From Legionellales bacterium (GTDB lineage Bacteria > Pseudomonadota > Gammaproteobacteria > JAHCLG01), in contig JAHCLG010000010.1 in assembly GCA_026125385.1 (NCBI GenBank), positions 20,092 through 84,091 of the forward strand: a stretch of DNA of 64,000 bases, in the 5' to 3' direction. A program made the position numbers and the translations under genes. Under the pieces are notes generated by a model that had not been told where the DNA came from, made no database searches, and saw only the letters and a list, made by a program, of their open reading frames with translations. Below, in pieces: positions 34,336 through 43,852 of this stretch (the stretch's first letter is position 1; every line of letters starts with the position of its first letter).

Positions 34336-35874
34336 ATGGAAAATAACACCCCACCAGTGTCTAGCGAAAAAAAATTATATGAGCATCGTTGGCTTGTCAT
34401 CATTGCGGTAATGTTAGCTGCTATTATTGAAGTGCTCGACATGACCATCGTCAATGTGTCTTTGCCACAAATGATGGGATCACTCGGTGCCGATACCGAT
34501 CAAATCACTTGGGTACTCACTTCCTATATCGTATCGTCCGCGATTGTGATGGTATTAACCGGTTTTTTAGTCGATAAATACGGCCGTAGACGCTTATTAA
34601 TTACTAGCATGTCTGGTTTTTTAATTTCATCGATGCTCTGTGGTTTATCGATGAATTTAATTCAAATTGTATTATTCCGCACAATCCAAGGCATTTTTGG
34701 TGCTTCGCTGATACCTTTATCGCAATATATTTTGCGCGACACTTTTCCCAAACATGAACAAGGCATGGCTATGGCAATTTGGGGAACAGGTATCATGGCC
34801 GCACCCGTGCTAGGCCCCACCATTGGTGCGTATATCACCGAAATTCTCAATTGGCGTTGGGTATTTTATATTAATTTTCCAGTGTGTATGATTTCATTAG
34901 TCATTGCCTTACGCGTAATTACCGACTCACCACACAAAAATATTAAACTCGATTGGTATGGTCTATTAGTGATGGCACTTGGGGTCGGTTCTTTGCAAAT
35001 ATTTTTAGATAAAGGCAATTCTCAAGGCTGGTTTGAATCGAAAGAAATTATTTTTTTATTGATTTGTGCGGTAGGTGGTATTACTTTATTTATTATTCGC
35101 GGCCTCACTAAAAAAGATAGCATTGTTAATTTACAAGTCTTTAAAGATTGGAATTTTACTGTTAGTACCATCATGCTAGCAATTTTTTGTATTTGTATTT
35201 TTGGTATTATTTCGATTCAACCCTTAATGCTTGAACGCTTATTAAATTATCCGATTATTACCACGGGCTTAATTATGGCACCTCGTGGTTTGGCGAGTGC
35301 CGTTTGCATGATCATTGCCGGCAAACTCATGGCAAAATATGATGTGCGAATTTTCATTAGCCTCGGCATTGCTTTTTCTGCGCTAGGTTCTTGGTTAATG
35401 TGTCGATTTTCATTAGATGTGAGTCAATCTTATATTTTATTAACCATGATCTTGCAAGGCATTGGTATGGGTTTTTTCTTTGTGCCCATTTCGGCGTTAT
35501 CTTCTTATACCTTACCTGAAGAATTAATTCCAGTGGCCACCGGTTTATTTAGTTTTGGTAGAAGTTTAGGAAGCTCGATTGGGATTTCTATTTTAAGCAC
35601 GATTATTACTCGCGAAACTCAACTGAATTGGCACACCTTGGGTCAACACCTACAACCTGATAATTATAATTTCATTCAGTGGATGAATAAAACCGGATTT
35701 CATCTTAACGATCCTCATACCCTTTCATTGTTAGGCCAAATCGTGGGACAACAATCGCAAATGAACGCATTTCTCGATGCCTTTTTCTTCACTACTCTCT
35801 CGTTTAGCATCATCTTACCTTTTGCGTTAACCTTGAAAAAAGCCGTATTTAAAAGTGGTATGGCGGTGCATTAG
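34336..35874 (+). CDS. EmrB-like DHA2-family MFS drug exporter
   Basis: A 512-residue permease with 14 predicted membrane helices. DHA2 signatures are visible: DMTIVNVSLPQMMGSLGADTDQITWVLTSY in helix 1 and loop, then GFLVDKYGRRRLL (motif A) and the helix-5 motif C near GTGIMAAPVLGPTIGAYI. The adaptor gene is 5 bases upstream. Together they form a proton-driven tripartite pump. The last bases overlap the convergent pgpA gene by four. Confidence 0.94.
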   Translation: MENNTPPVSSEKKLYEHRWLVIIAVMLAAIIEVLDMTIVNVSLPQMMGSLGADTDQITWVLTSYIVSSAIVMVLTGFLVDKYGRRRLLITSMSGFLISSMLCGLSMNLIQIVLFRTIQGIFGASLIPLSQYILRDTFPKHEQGMAMAIWGTGIMAAPVLGPTIGAYITEILNWRWVFYINFPVCMISLVIALRVITDSPHKNIKLDWYGLLVMALGVGSLQIFLDKGNSQGWFESKEIIFLLICAVGGITLFIIRGLTKKDSIVNLQVFKDWNFTVSTIMLAIFCICIFGIISIQPLMLERLLNYPIITTGLIMAPRGLASAVCMIIAGKLMAKYDVRIFISLGIAFSALGSWLMCRFSLDVSQSYILLTMILQGIGMGFFFVPISALSSYTLPEELIPVATGLFSFGRSLGSSIGISILSTIITRETQLNWHTLGQHLQPDNYNFIQWMNKTGFHLNDPHTLSLLGQIVGQQSQMNAFLDAFFFTTLSFSIILPFALTLKKAVFKSGMAVH

Positions 35875-36353
35875 TTAAAAATCCACATAATTAACTGCAA
35901 GATCGCGGCAGCGGGAATCGCGGCTAATCCATCGTCGAGCATGATCCCTAATCCGCCTTTGATATTTTTATCGCAATAGGAAATTGGCCAGGGTTTTAAG
36001 ATATCGAAAAAACGAAATAATATAAATCCTATTCCAATCCACACCCAATGCGGTGGGACAGCGATGAGAGTTAGCCATAGTCCGACCATTTCATCAAAAA
36101 CAATGCCGCTATGATCGTGCACGCCAAGTCTTTGGCTCACTTTCTCACACAGCCAGCAACCAAAGCCAAAAGCTGCCACCATAAAAATACTGTAATAAAT
36201 TAATGGCAATAGACTCAATAAAAAATAAAAAGGAATAGCAATTAAGGTACCAAAAGTACCAGGAGCAATCGGCATTGCACCACTGCCGAGTCCAAAGGCT
36301 AAGAATTCCCAAGGATTTTTCCAAATGGATGAAGGGGCACTATGATATTTCAT
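35871..36353 (-). CDS. pgpA: Phosphatidylglycerophosphatase A
   Basis: A 160-residue inner-membrane enzyme that dephosphorylates phosphatidylglycerol phosphate. Family features: FGLGSGAMPIAPGTFGT, the acidic HDHSGIVFDEMVGLW and the late DILKPWPI. Four hydrophobic segments. Its ATG overlaps the thiL stop by four bases, and it is the last gene of the glyA-nrdR-nusB-thiL-pgpA operon; nusB-thiL-pgpA linkage is common in gammaproteobacteria. Confidence 0.95.
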   Translation of the reverse strand: MKYHSAPSSIWKNPWEFLAFGLGSGAMPIAPGTFGTLIAIPFYFLLSLLPLIYYSIFMVAAFGFGCWLCEKVSQRLGVHDHSGIVFDEMVGLWLTLIAVPPHWVWIGIGFILFRFFDILKPWPISYCDKNIKGGLGIMLDDGLAAIPAAAILQLIMWIFN

Positions 36354-37306
36354 GATGATCTCGTAAAATGTTGAAAACCGGAATAATTAAGCTGAATACT
36401 TTTTTGATGGTGCAATAATGTTAATTCTTGATCAGCAATAATTTCACCGATAATGGTAATTTTTTGTTGCGTCAGTTCGACTAAATCAGCATATAAATGC
36501 TTAGGTATGGTAAAACATAATTCATAATCATCGCCATGAGTTAAGGCTAATTCATATACCCGATCTTCACGGTAATAATCGAATAATTCAGGATGTATCG
36601 GCAATTTCTCGATATTAATTTTTGCACCCACTCGACTGGCTTGCAAAATATTTTCCAAATCGATACACAAACCATCGGAAATATCTGTGCAACTGGTTGC
36701 TAGATGACGTAAGTCCAGTCCTAATTGAATGCGGGGATTGGGACGATAATATTTTTTTAAAAATATATTATCTTGAATTTTGTCATTGCAGGTTTGTAAT
36801 GCAAAATCTAAACCTAATGCCGCTGATCCTAAAAATCCAGATACACATACCCAATCTCCTACGCGAGCACCCCGACGCAATAACGCTAAACCTTTGGGTA
36901 CAGCTCCAAACACTTGCACACAAATACTGAGCGGGCCTTGAGTGGTATCGCCACCAATTAATTGACATTGGTGTTGTAATAATAATTCATTAAACCCACT
37001 ACAAAATTGACTTAACCAATCTGGATTAAATTCTGGAAAACACATCGACAGCCCCACCCATTTCGGTGTGGCTCCCATGGCAGCTAAATCACTGAGGGCA
37101 ACGGCCAACGCGCGATAACCAATATCGGCAGGTTTGGCCTGTGACGGAAAATGACTGTGTTGATTAATGGTATCAACTGAAAAAACTAATTGCTCATCAG
37201 GCGCTAACTGCATTACGGCGCAGTCATCCCCTATTCCTACATCGACTTGCGAATTTTTTACTCCCAATTGAGCAAAGTACTGTTGGATCAGATCAAACTC
37301 ATTCAT
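36350..37306 (-). CDS. thiL: Thiamine-monophosphate kinase
   Basis: A 318-residue enzyme making thiamine diphosphate from thiamine phosphate. Motifs: [11 protein letters not shown] start, VGIGDDCAVMQ metal site, SVDTINQHSHFP, GYRALAVALSDLAAMGA, GGDTTQGPLSI, ISDGLCIDLENIL and HGDDYELCF. The ATG at 37306 gives the typical N-terminus and overlaps nusB by eight bases; a longer reading from 37327 only extends into nusB. Relevant to the ThiS/ThiF pair on the ICE: the host does use the thiamine pathway. Confidence 0.96.
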   Translation of the reverse strand: MNEFDLIQQYFAQLGVKNSQVDVGIGDDCAVMQLAPDEQLVFSVDTINQHSHFPSQAKPADIGYRALAVALSDLAAMGATPKWVGLSMCFPEFNPDWLSQFCSGFNELLLQHQCQLIGGDTTQGPLSICVQVFGAVPKGLALLRRGARVGDWVCVSGFLGSAALGLDFALQTCNDKIQDNIFLKKYYRPNPRIQLGLDLRHLATSCTDISDGLCIDLENILQASRVGAKINIEKLPIHPELFDYYREDRVYELALTHGDDYELCFTIPKHLYADLVELTQQKITIIGEIIADQELTLLHHQKSIQLNYSGFQHFTRSS

Positions 37307-37772
37307 CACGAAATTTACGTCCGGCATTCACTTCAATTGATCGTAAGGCCAGTGCTAATTTATCGAGAACGCCATTCACAAATTTAAAGCCATCGGTGGC
37401 GCCAAAACATTTGGTTAATTCTAAGGCTTCATTAATCACCACACGATACGGAATTTCTAGGCAATCGCGTAATTCGTAACAACTTAATCGCAAAATCGCC
37501 AGTTCAACGGGATCGATTTCGTCTAAGGCACGACTTAAATGGGGTTTAATTAATTCGTCAAATTCATGTGATTTTTCCAGGCAATGCTGGATTAATTGAT
37601 GAAAATAATGCGCATCGACTTTTTTTAAATCGAAACGACTGGCAAATTGTGCATAAAGCTCAGCAAATGGCGTTTGCACGAAATGCCATTGGTAAAGCGC
37701 TTGCACCGCATAATGGCGGGCATTATGACGGGCATGAGGATTAAATTTTTTCGGTAAGTTTGGTTGGTTCAT
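37299..37772 (-). CDS. nusB: Transcription antitermination factor NusB
   Basis: A 157-residue all-helical protein. NusB features: [17 protein letters not shown] near the N-terminus, the middle [20 protein letters not shown], and the closing [30 protein letters not shown]. It binds boxA RNA with S10 in rRNA antitermination. The start overlaps the end of nrdR by 32 bases, suggesting coupled translation. Confidence 0.96.
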   Translation of the reverse strand: MNQPNLPKKFNPHARHNARHYAVQALYQWHFVQTPFAELYAQFASRFDLKKVDAHYFHQLIQHCLEKSHEFDELIKPHLSRALDEIDPVELAILRLSCYELRDCLEIPYRVVINEALELTKCFGATDGFKFVNGVLDKLALALRSIEVNAGRKFRDE

Positions 37773-38217
37773 TTTCTAATCTTTTAATTTCTTCGCGAAA
37801 TGCGTTTAAATCTTGAAAGCTACGATAAACCGAGGCAAAACGCACATAAGCGACTTCGTCTAATTTACGTAATTCTTCCATCACCCATTCACCGAGTAAT
37901 TGTGAACTAATTTCACGTTCTCCGGTGGCACGTAAACGATGTTTGATGCGACTAATTGTTTCTTCTAACGCTTCAACGGACACCGGCCGTTTTTCTAACG
38001 CACGCATCATTCCTACTCGTAAATTTTCTTCGTCAAACGGTTTACGTCGCCCATCGCGTTTGACGATCCGTGGCATGACCAATTCGGCAGATTCATAAGT
38101 CGTGTAACGTTCACAACATTTTAAACATTCACGACGTCTGCGTACTTGGTTCCCTTCACTGACTAAGCGCGAGTCGATGACTTTAGTTTCTGCATAATGA
38201 CAAAATGGACAATACAT
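37741..38217 (-). CDS. nrdR: Ribonucleotide reductase regulator NrdR
   Basis: A 158-residue repressor. An N-terminal zinc ribbon ([17 protein letters not shown] ... [16 protein letters not shown] with two CxxC pairs) is followed by an ATP-cone ([33 protein letters not shown]). The ATG at 38217 begins with the invariant MYCPFC; the upstream in-frame ATG at 38232 is not used in the family. NrdR represses nrd genes when dATP/ATP fill the cone; matching sites lie upstream of nrdA at 43655-43702. It starts 7 bases after glyA. Confidence 0.97.
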   Translation of the reverse strand: MYCPFCHYAETKVIDSRLVSEGNQVRRRRECLKCCERYTTYESAELVMPRIVKRDGRRKPFDEENLRVGMMRALEKRPVSVEALEETISRIKHRLRATGEREISSQLLGEWVMEELRKLDEVAYVRFASVYRSFQDLNAFREEIKRLENEPTKLTEKI

Positions 38218-38224
38218 AATGATT

Positions 38225-39484
38225 TCATCCAAGTTGATAAACGGGAAATTGTCGACATAATGCGAATACCTTTTCTTTTACCTGCGCAATAATAGCGTGA
38301 TCGTGAGGATTATCTAAGATATCGCAGATTAAGCCTGCAATTGTTTGGCATTCTTTAACACTAAAACCACGTGTGGTAATAGCCGGCGTACCTATGCGCA
38401 AACCACTGGTCACAAACGGTGAACGCGGATCGTTCGGCACGGTGTTTTTATTTACCGTAATGTGCGCTTGTCCTAATGCAGCTTCAGCGTCTTTGCCGGT
38501 GATTTCACGATCCATCAAATTAATTAAGAATAAATGATTATCCGTGCCTCCCGATACAATTTTATAACCACGTTGAAGAATTACTTCCACCATGGCGCGG
38601 GCATTGGCAATAATTTGACGTGCGTAATCTTTAAAATTGTCTTGTAACGCTTCTTGAAACGCTACTGCTTTGGCAGCAATCACATGCATAAGTGGACCAC
38701 CTTGAATACCTGGAAAAACGGCTGAATTTAATTTTTTTTCAAGCTCAGGATGGGCTTTGGCTAAAATCACGCCGCCACGAGGACCGCGTAACGTTTTGTG
38801 CGTAGTAGTAGTGACCACATCGGCGTGTGGGAAAGGATTGGGGTATTCACCCGCCGCAATTAAACCTGCCACGTGGGCGATATCCGCTACTAAATACGCA
38901 TTCACCTTATCCGCAATGCGACGAAAACGTTGCCAGTCGAGAATTCGTGAATAAGCCGAAAAACCGGTCATGATCATTTTGGGTTTATGATGGATGGCCA
39001 GTTCTTCTACCTCGTCGTAGTTAATTAATCCCGTCTGCGGATCCACACCGTATTGCACGGCATGATACAGTTTTCCTGAAAAATTAACCGGTGAACCATG
39101 GGTTAAATGTCCACCATCACTAAGCGCTTGACCTAAAATAGTATCGCCTGGATTGAGCAAGGCGAGATAAACCGCCGCATTCGCTTGCGAACCGGAGTGC
39201 GGTTGAACATTGGCATAATCTGCATTAAATAATTTTTTAACGCGATCAATCGCGAGTTGTTCGGCAATATCTACAAACTCGCAGCCACCATAATAGCGTT
39301 TTGCGGGATAACCTTCGGCATATTTATTGGTGAGAACACTGCCCTGTAATTGCAAGACGCGAGGGCTCACATGATTTTCTGAAGCAATTAACTCAATGTG
39401 TTGTTCTTGACGTTGCTCTTCTTGTTGGATGGCAGACCATAATTCTGGATCAAAATCGGCAATAGAACTTGTTCGATTCCACAT
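38225..39484 (-). CDS. glyA: Serine hydroxymethyltransferase
   Basis: A 419-residue PLP enzyme interconverting serine and glycine with tetrahydrofolate. Family motifs: [54 protein letters not shown], the PLP-lysine block [16 protein letters not shown], and [15 protein letters not shown]. Length is standard. First gene of the operon with nrdR, nusB, thiL and pgpA. I saw no glycine riboswitch in the upstream spacer. Confidence 0.98.
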   Translation of the reverse strand: MWNRTSSIADFDPELWSAIQQEEQRQEQHIELIASENHVSPRVLQLQGSVLTNKYAEGYPAKRYYGGCEFVDIAEQLAIDRVKKLFNADYANVQPHSGSQANAAVYLALLNPGDTILGQALSDGGHLTHGSPVNFSGKLYHAVQYGVDPQTGLINYDEVEELAIHHKPKMIMTGFSAYSRILDWQRFRRIADKVNAYLVADIAHVAGLIAAGEYPNPFPHADVVTTTTHKTLRGPRGGVILAKAHPELEKKLNSAVFPGIQGGPLMHVIAAKAVAFQEALQDNFKDYARQIIANARAMVEVILQRGYKIVSGGTDNHLFLINLMDREITGKDAEAALGQAHITVNKNTVPNDPRSPFVTSGLRIGTPAITTRGFSVKECQTIAGLICDILDNPHDHAIIAQVKEKVFALCRQFPVYQLG

Positions 39485-39957
39485 TGTGAATATCTCATGC
39501 GAAAAAAGAAGAAATTATACCTTTTGAACCGAGTAAAAACGAGATGTTTTATAGGCTGTCTTAACAATTCTATAACAGAATTATGTATCCCATTGATTTT
39601 TGCAGTGCGACTTTATTTAAGTTGCTAGGCTTGCGCGCGTGCAATCTTGAACAACACGCTCTAATTGGGTGGAAAGAAATCCTTTTCTATTCATCAATGT
39701 GGGTTGGAGAGATCGGAAACCACCACGTTGATGAACCCACCTCAAGCAACATTATTCACGACAATAAATCCTTAGCGGAATAAGTTTACTTTTTGCGTCC
39801 GAGCATCATCCTGATTGTGAGCTCCTATGCTATCTGGCTATTTTGCAATAGCGCATTAAAGTATAACGGACTATTCTTAACAAAATATTACTTCGGGCTT
39901 GTGAATTGAGTTGATATAAGGTACCTTCTAACGCATTTTTAAGATTGGAAAGAGATT
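39485..39957. other. Spacer between divergent glyA and ettA
   Basis: 473 bases holding the promoters of both genes. A 66-codon frame at 39583-39783 has no ribosome site and an unconvincing composition, so I do not call it a gene. Upstream of ettA, TTGTGA (39899) and TATAAG (39916) could be promoter boxes, though their spacing is short. No riboswitch, repeat or RNA gene was recognised. Confidence 0.5.
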
Positions 39958-41634
39958 ATGGCACAGTATATTTGTAGCATGCATCGCGTGGGTAAAGTGG
40001 TTCCTGGTGGTAAAGTGATTTTAAAAGATATTTCTTTATCTTTTTTTCATGGCGCCAAAATTGGTGTATTAGGTTTAAATGGATCAGGAAAATCCACCTT
40101 ATTACGCATCATGAGTGGAATTGATAAAGCCATTGAAGGGGATTTTCAATTACAAAAAGATATTCGAGTAGGATATCTTGCGCAAGAACCCGAATTAGAT
40201 CCCGAAAAAACCGTGCGTGCTAGTGTGGAAGAAGGTGTGGCAGAGAGCATGGCATTGTTGAAACGCTTTAATGAAATTAGTATGCGTTTTGCTGAACCCT
40301 TAGATGATCAAGAAATGAATGATTTATTGGAAGAACAAGGTCGTTTGCAAAATGAAATTGATGCCATCAATGGCTGGGAATTAGAGCGCAAATTAGAAAT
40401 TGCTGCCGATGCCTTGCGCTTACCTGCTTGGGATATGCTCATCAAAAATTTATCCGGCGGACAAAAACGTCGCGTCGCCTTATGCCGTTTATTATTATCC
40501 AATCCCGATATGTTATTGCTCGATGAACCCACTAACCATTTAGATGCCGAAAGTGTGGGTTGGCTTGAACGCTATTTGCATGATTTTCCAGGCACTGTTA
40601 TTGCGGTAACCCACGATCGTTATTTTCTAGATAATGTCGCGGGTTGGATTTTAGAACTCGACCGAGGACATGGCATTCCCTTCGAAGGCAATTATTCTTC
40701 TTGGCTCATTCAAAAAGAACAACGTTTGCAACAAGAAGAAAAACAACAAGACGCCCGTTTAAAAACCATTGAAAAAGAATTGGAATGGGTAAGAAGTAAT
40801 CCGAAAGGCCGTCACAGTAAAAATAAAGCGCGCTTACAACGGTTCGAAGAATTAAACAGTCAAGATTTTCAAAAACGCAATGAAACACAATCTTTATATA
40901 TTCCACCAGGCCCACGTTTGGGTGATGTGGTGATTGAATTCAATGGTATTAGCAAATCCTTTGGCGATCAGCTGTTAATGGAAAATTTATCGTTTAGCGT
41001 ACCGCCTGGCGCCATTGTTGGAATTATTGGGGCAAATGGTGCGGGAAAAACCACGTTATTTCGCTTAATTGTCGACCAGGAAAAACCTGATAATGGCTCC
41101 ATTCGCATTGGTGATACGGTAAAATTAGCGTATGTGGATCAACAGCGTGATGCGCTTAACCCTAAAAATACCGTGTGGGAAGAAATTTCTGATAAACAAG
41201 ATATTATGCGCATTGGTAATTATGAAACGCAATCGCGTTCTTATGTGGGCAAATTTAATTTTAAAGGTGGCGATCAACAAAAACGGGTTGGCGATTTATC
41301 GGGCGGTGAACGTAATCGCGTGCATTTAGCAAAATTATTAAAAAGTGCAGGCAACGTTTTATTATTAGACGAGCCCACCAATGATTTAGACGTTGAAACG
41401 CTGCGCGCGCTAGAAGAAGCCTTGCTCACGTTTCCTGGTAGCGCCTTTATTATTTCGCACGATCGTTGGTTTTTAGATCGTATTTGCACGCATATTTTGG
41501 CCTTTGAAGATGACGGCACTATCACGTGGTGGACCGGCACTTATACTGAGTATGAAGCCGATCGGGTAAAACGCTTAGGTGAAGCGGCGTTGCAACCCAA
41601 ACGTAAACGGTATATCAACATTCCTGCGCATTAA
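39958..41634 (+). CDS. ettA: Energy-dependent translational throttle protein EttA (ABC-F)
   Basis: A 558-residue soluble ABC-F protein with two ATPase domains and no membrane part. First domain: Walker A GLNGSGKSTLLR, signature LSGGQKRRVAL, Walker B DMLLLDEPTNHLD. Second: GANGAGKTTLF, LSGGERNRVHL, VLLLDEPTNDLD. The arm and linker (ELEWVRSNPKGRHSKNKARLQRFEEL) match EttA. It binds the ribosomal E site and gates entry into elongation according to the ADP/ATP ratio. Confidence 0.96.
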   Translation: MAQYICSMHRVGKVVPGGKVILKDISLSFFHGAKIGVLGLNGSGKSTLLRIMSGIDKAIEGDFQLQKDIRVGYLAQEPELDPEKTVRASVEEGVAESMALLKRFNEISMRFAEPLDDQEMNDLLEEQGRLQNEIDAINGWELERKLEIAADALRLPAWDMLIKNLSGGQKRRVALCRLLLSNPDMLLLDEPTNHLDAESVGWLERYLHDFPGTVIAVTHDRYFLDNVAGWILELDRGHGIPFEGNYSSWLIQKEQRLQQEEKQQDARLKTIEKELEWVRSNPKGRHSKNKARLQRFEELNSQDFQKRNETQSLYIPPGPRLGDVVIEFNGISKSFGDQLLMENLSFSVPPGAIVGIIGANGAGKTTLFRLIVDQEKPDNGSIRIGDTVKLAYVDQQRDALNPKNTVWEEISDKQDIMRIGNYETQSRSYVGKFNFKGGDQQKRVGDLSGGERNRVHLAKLLKSAGNVLLLDEPTNDLDVETLRALEEALLTFPGSAFIISHDRWFLDRICTHILAFEDDGTITWWTGTYTEYEADRVKRLGEAALQPKRKRYINIPAH

Positions 41635-42039
41635 ACGGCAAATACTGAAGATAATGCTAGCCTGCGCGCGGGCTTAGAGCCTGGGGCCGCATTGCTCCCC
41701 GGGTTAACTTTTTCTGTATTTCTTTTTGTATGTCATACTTTCTTAAGAATAACTGGATATAATTTGAACCGTACTCAGGTAATTTGCTTGTTACAGGGAC
41801 TGTTAATCTGAAAAGCGATTGAATTAAACGTTAGTGAGATGTAAAAAAACAACAGAACCCAAAACAAGAAAACTGAGGATAACAATAACAACAATCTCCT
41901 CGCCAAACATCGCTAACGAAAAAAATAATAAGAATCATTCAATTCGACAATCAGGTTGATAAAATAATACTAAAAATCCATAAAAATAATAACATTCTGT
42001 AATGAGCAGATTACTGGGTGTACTCTTCCCGCTCGAAAG
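41635..42039. other. Spacer between convergent ettA and the AAA ATPase gene
   Basis: About 400 bases. Just after ettA there is a GC-rich stretch (41662-41706) with the self-complementary pieces CCTGGGG and CCCCGGG that may form a hairpin, followed by a T-rich segment, a plausible ettA terminator. The rest is strongly A-rich on the + strand with no sensible frame. Confidence 0.4.
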
Positions 42040-43167
42040 TTATCCTCTTAACAACAATTTATACGCCGGATTAATCACGCGAAATTTTTTGTTAGGAATG
42101 GCTTCAATCATATCGTCATCCAATAATTTTCTCAGCGCATTACTGACCGAGGTAGTGGGCATCGACATTTTCATGGAAGCATCTAAACTGTAAATATTTT
42201 CATCGGGATGAAGCGCTAAAAATTTTAATAATTTTTTCGGATTTTCAGGTAAATTAAAATAGTCTTTTAACAAATCACTACGTTCTTCATCAACAATTTT
42301 TTCCCAAACTGCTTCGACATTTTTCTCATTAGGCAAATTAACATGTTCCATCCATAAATAATCACAAAGATAATTAACATAATAGGGGTGACGTTCGGTA
42401 AGCTCCATTATTTTGAAAAAAGTTGACTCTGGCAATGAGCTTTTCCACATTAATTTGGCAATTTTATTTAAATGGATATTATAGTGCTCTTCGGCGATAC
42501 GGTTTAATTTAATTTTTCGACATAGTTTATAAAGAGGCCGCCCTTCATCTTGAAAAATACTTTCAATCATATGCCGGTTGCTACCCGAAAAAATAATAGC
42601 CAGATTTTGCGTTTCTTGGGCAGCACTGCGAATGCCTCCCTCTACACCCATATTGGGTGCAATTTCCATGACTCGCTGAAATTCATCGATTAATAAAATG
42701 GCGTGTTTATTTTTAGTGATCAGCAATTTATCAAGCACGATAATAATTTCGCGCAATACTTCGGGAGTAGAGGCTTCGTTTTCAACTTCAAACTCTATTT
42801 TAAATCCGCTTTTTTCTAAAGAAAGTTTAGGCTTTAAATTTTTAAATGTATGTTTTAAATTTTGTATTGCTTTATCGATCACGCTGATAGTAGAACCGAT
42901 TAAATCAATAATACCTTTTACTATACAACGCTCGAGTTCTTTTTCTGTCGTCGCAACATGTAAGTCAATTTTGCTAAATGGCAGCTCTGATACAATTAAT
43001 GCTTTTTCACATAAGCTGCTTTTTCCATACCGTCTAGGAGCGGCAAGAAAGGTGTGTTTCCCATTTTCAATATTACTGATTAACTCCTTCAATTCTTGGC
43101 TGCGATTGCAAAAGGCCTCGCCATAAGCTTTACCTAAAGGAAAATAACGTCTGGGCTTAATCATCAT
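42040..43167 (-). CDS. AAA ATPase with C-terminal winged-helix-like region (archaeal-type ATPase family)
   Basis: A 375-residue protein of the PF01637-like branch of STAND/Orc-related ATPases. Walker A lies at about residues 39-50 (LAAPRRYGKSSLCEKA), Walker B in HAILLIDEFQRVME, and a sensor region in NLAIIFSGSNRHMI. The lid helices follow, with ERHPYYVNYLCDYLW typical of this family. The last 70 residues (DENIYSLDASMKMSMPTTSVSNALRKLLDDDMIEAIPNKKFRVINP) read as a winged helix. Function in bacteria is unknown. The gene is isolated, and 33 bases upstream of its start begins a 15-bp-period array of heptamers, a natural candidate for its binding site. Confidence 0.85.
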   Translation of the reverse strand: MMIKPRRYFPLGKAYGEAFCNRSQELKELISNIENGKHTFLAAPRRYGKSSLCEKALIVSELPFSKIDLHVATTEKELERCIVKGIIDLIGSTISVIDKAIQNLKHTFKNLKPKLSLEKSGFKIEFEVENEASTPEVLREIIIVLDKLLITKNKHAILLIDEFQRVMEIAPNMGVEGGIRSAAQETQNLAIIFSGSNRHMIESIFQDEGRPLYKLCRKIKLNRIAEEHYNIHLNKIAKLMWKSSLPESTFFKIMELTERHPYYVNYLCDYLWMEHVNLPNEKNVEAVWEKIVDEERSDLLKDYFNLPENPKKLLKFLALHPDENIYSLDASMKMSMPTTSVSNALRKLLDDDMIEAIPNKKFRVINPAYKLLLRG

Positions 43168-43199
43168 CGTTGCTCATTTGCTAATAGTTAGTTAAGTAT

Positions 43200-43319
43200 A
43201 ATAATCCAGAATTGGATAATCAAGAATTAGATTATCTTATTCTGGATTATCTTATTCTGGATTATCGCATTTAGGATAATCTAAATTCAGATTATTACTT
43301 CTCAGATTATTTTAAACCC
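43200..43319. repeat. Eight-unit array with exact 15-bp period, GATTATC/GATAATC cores
   Basis: Heptamer starts fall at 43200, 43215, 43230, 43245, 43260, 43275, 43290 and 43305. The cores are AATAATC, GATAATC, GATTATC (three times), GATAATC, GATTATT and GATTATT. Units 3 and 4 are identical over 15 bases; the other 8 bases vary. Both orientations of the core occur. Frames across it contain stops, so it is not coding. It lies immediately upstream of the AAA ATPase gene. Confidence 0.92.
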
Positions 43320-43607
43320 TAGAGTTTAACGCCTGAGGTTTTTGCTAGTAATTTATTGGTTGAAGCGCGGTTAAGATAAGAAATTTAGGATAAATAAAAC
43401 CCCAATAGATAGGCACATCATCCATTCATGCGGTAAACGGATTAACAGTCGCATCACCTGTCTTCACAGAGATCGGCTATTTCCTAGTTAAGATATCGCG
43501 TAAATAACGCGTTCAACTCTTGGTAAGTATTCTTAAGAACCCTGGCTAAGCTTTTGTAAAACAAAGAACTTCTGTATTTGACTATTTATTACCAAGAAAA
43601 ACACATT

Positions 43608-43616
43608 TTATCCACA
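43608..43616 (+). promoter_or_regulatory. DnaA box upstream of nrdA
   Basis: TTATCCACA, a perfect match to the strong DnaA-box consensus, 237 bases before the nrdA start. In E. coli, DnaA is known to regulate nrdAB, so the location makes functional sense. Confidence 0.6.
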
Positions 43617-43654
43617 GATAATTCCCAGGTTTTCAACTTGCACTTTTTTAAAAA

Positions 43655-43702
43655 ACGCATTATCTTGTGTCACATATTGAAAATGACACCCATATATAGG
43701 GG
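43655..43702 (+). promoter_or_regulatory. Tandem NrdR-like boxes upstream of nrdA
   Basis: Box 1 (43655-43670) ACGCATTATCTTGTGT agrees with the known consensus ACACWATATATWGTGT at 13 of 16 positions. Box 2 (43687-43702) CACCCATATATAGGGG keeps the whole central ATATATA and the flanking C and G. The boxes are exactly 32 bp apart, the spacing reported for cooperative NrdR pairs. nrdR is in the same window. Confidence 0.65.
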
Positions 43703-43731
43703 TACAAGGAGGTTACCCATCATCACAGTGG

Positions 43732-43808
43732 CATCACAACAAAACGTCGTCGGCTTCCAGTTTTCTATCGTCATCGTCTTTGTGCTCTGACGGCGTTTTG
43801 TTGTGATG
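43732..43808 (+). promoter_or_regulatory. Long hairpin in the nrdA leader
   Basis: Arms 43732-43746 and 43794-43808 are perfectly complementary over 15 bp (CATCACAACAAAACG). Pairing continues inwards for about seven more positions with G-U pairs, leaving a loop of roughly 33 bases. It ends 44 bases before the nrdA start and would be in its mRNA leader. It could be an attenuator or stability element. Confidence 0.75.
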
Positions 43809-43852
43809 AAGACCAAAACCACTTAACCACTCACGAACAATGGAGCAAAAAC

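Noticed and set aside
39583..39783. 66-residue protein between glyA and ettA
   Set aside because: No ribosome site and atypical composition; probably a chance frame in promoter DNA.
39485..39957. Glycine riboswitch upstream of glyA
   Set aside because: I could not find the paired aptamer cores or a suitable stem arrangement; the spacer is plain AT-rich DNA.
43200..43319. CRISPR array
   Set aside because: The repeated part is only seven bases at a 15-bp step; there are no 25-40-base repeats, no unique spacers of CRISPR length and no cas genes.
43578..43790. 70-residue protein upstream of nrdA
   Set aside because: It runs through the DnaA box, the NrdR boxes and the left hairpin arm; these explain the region better.
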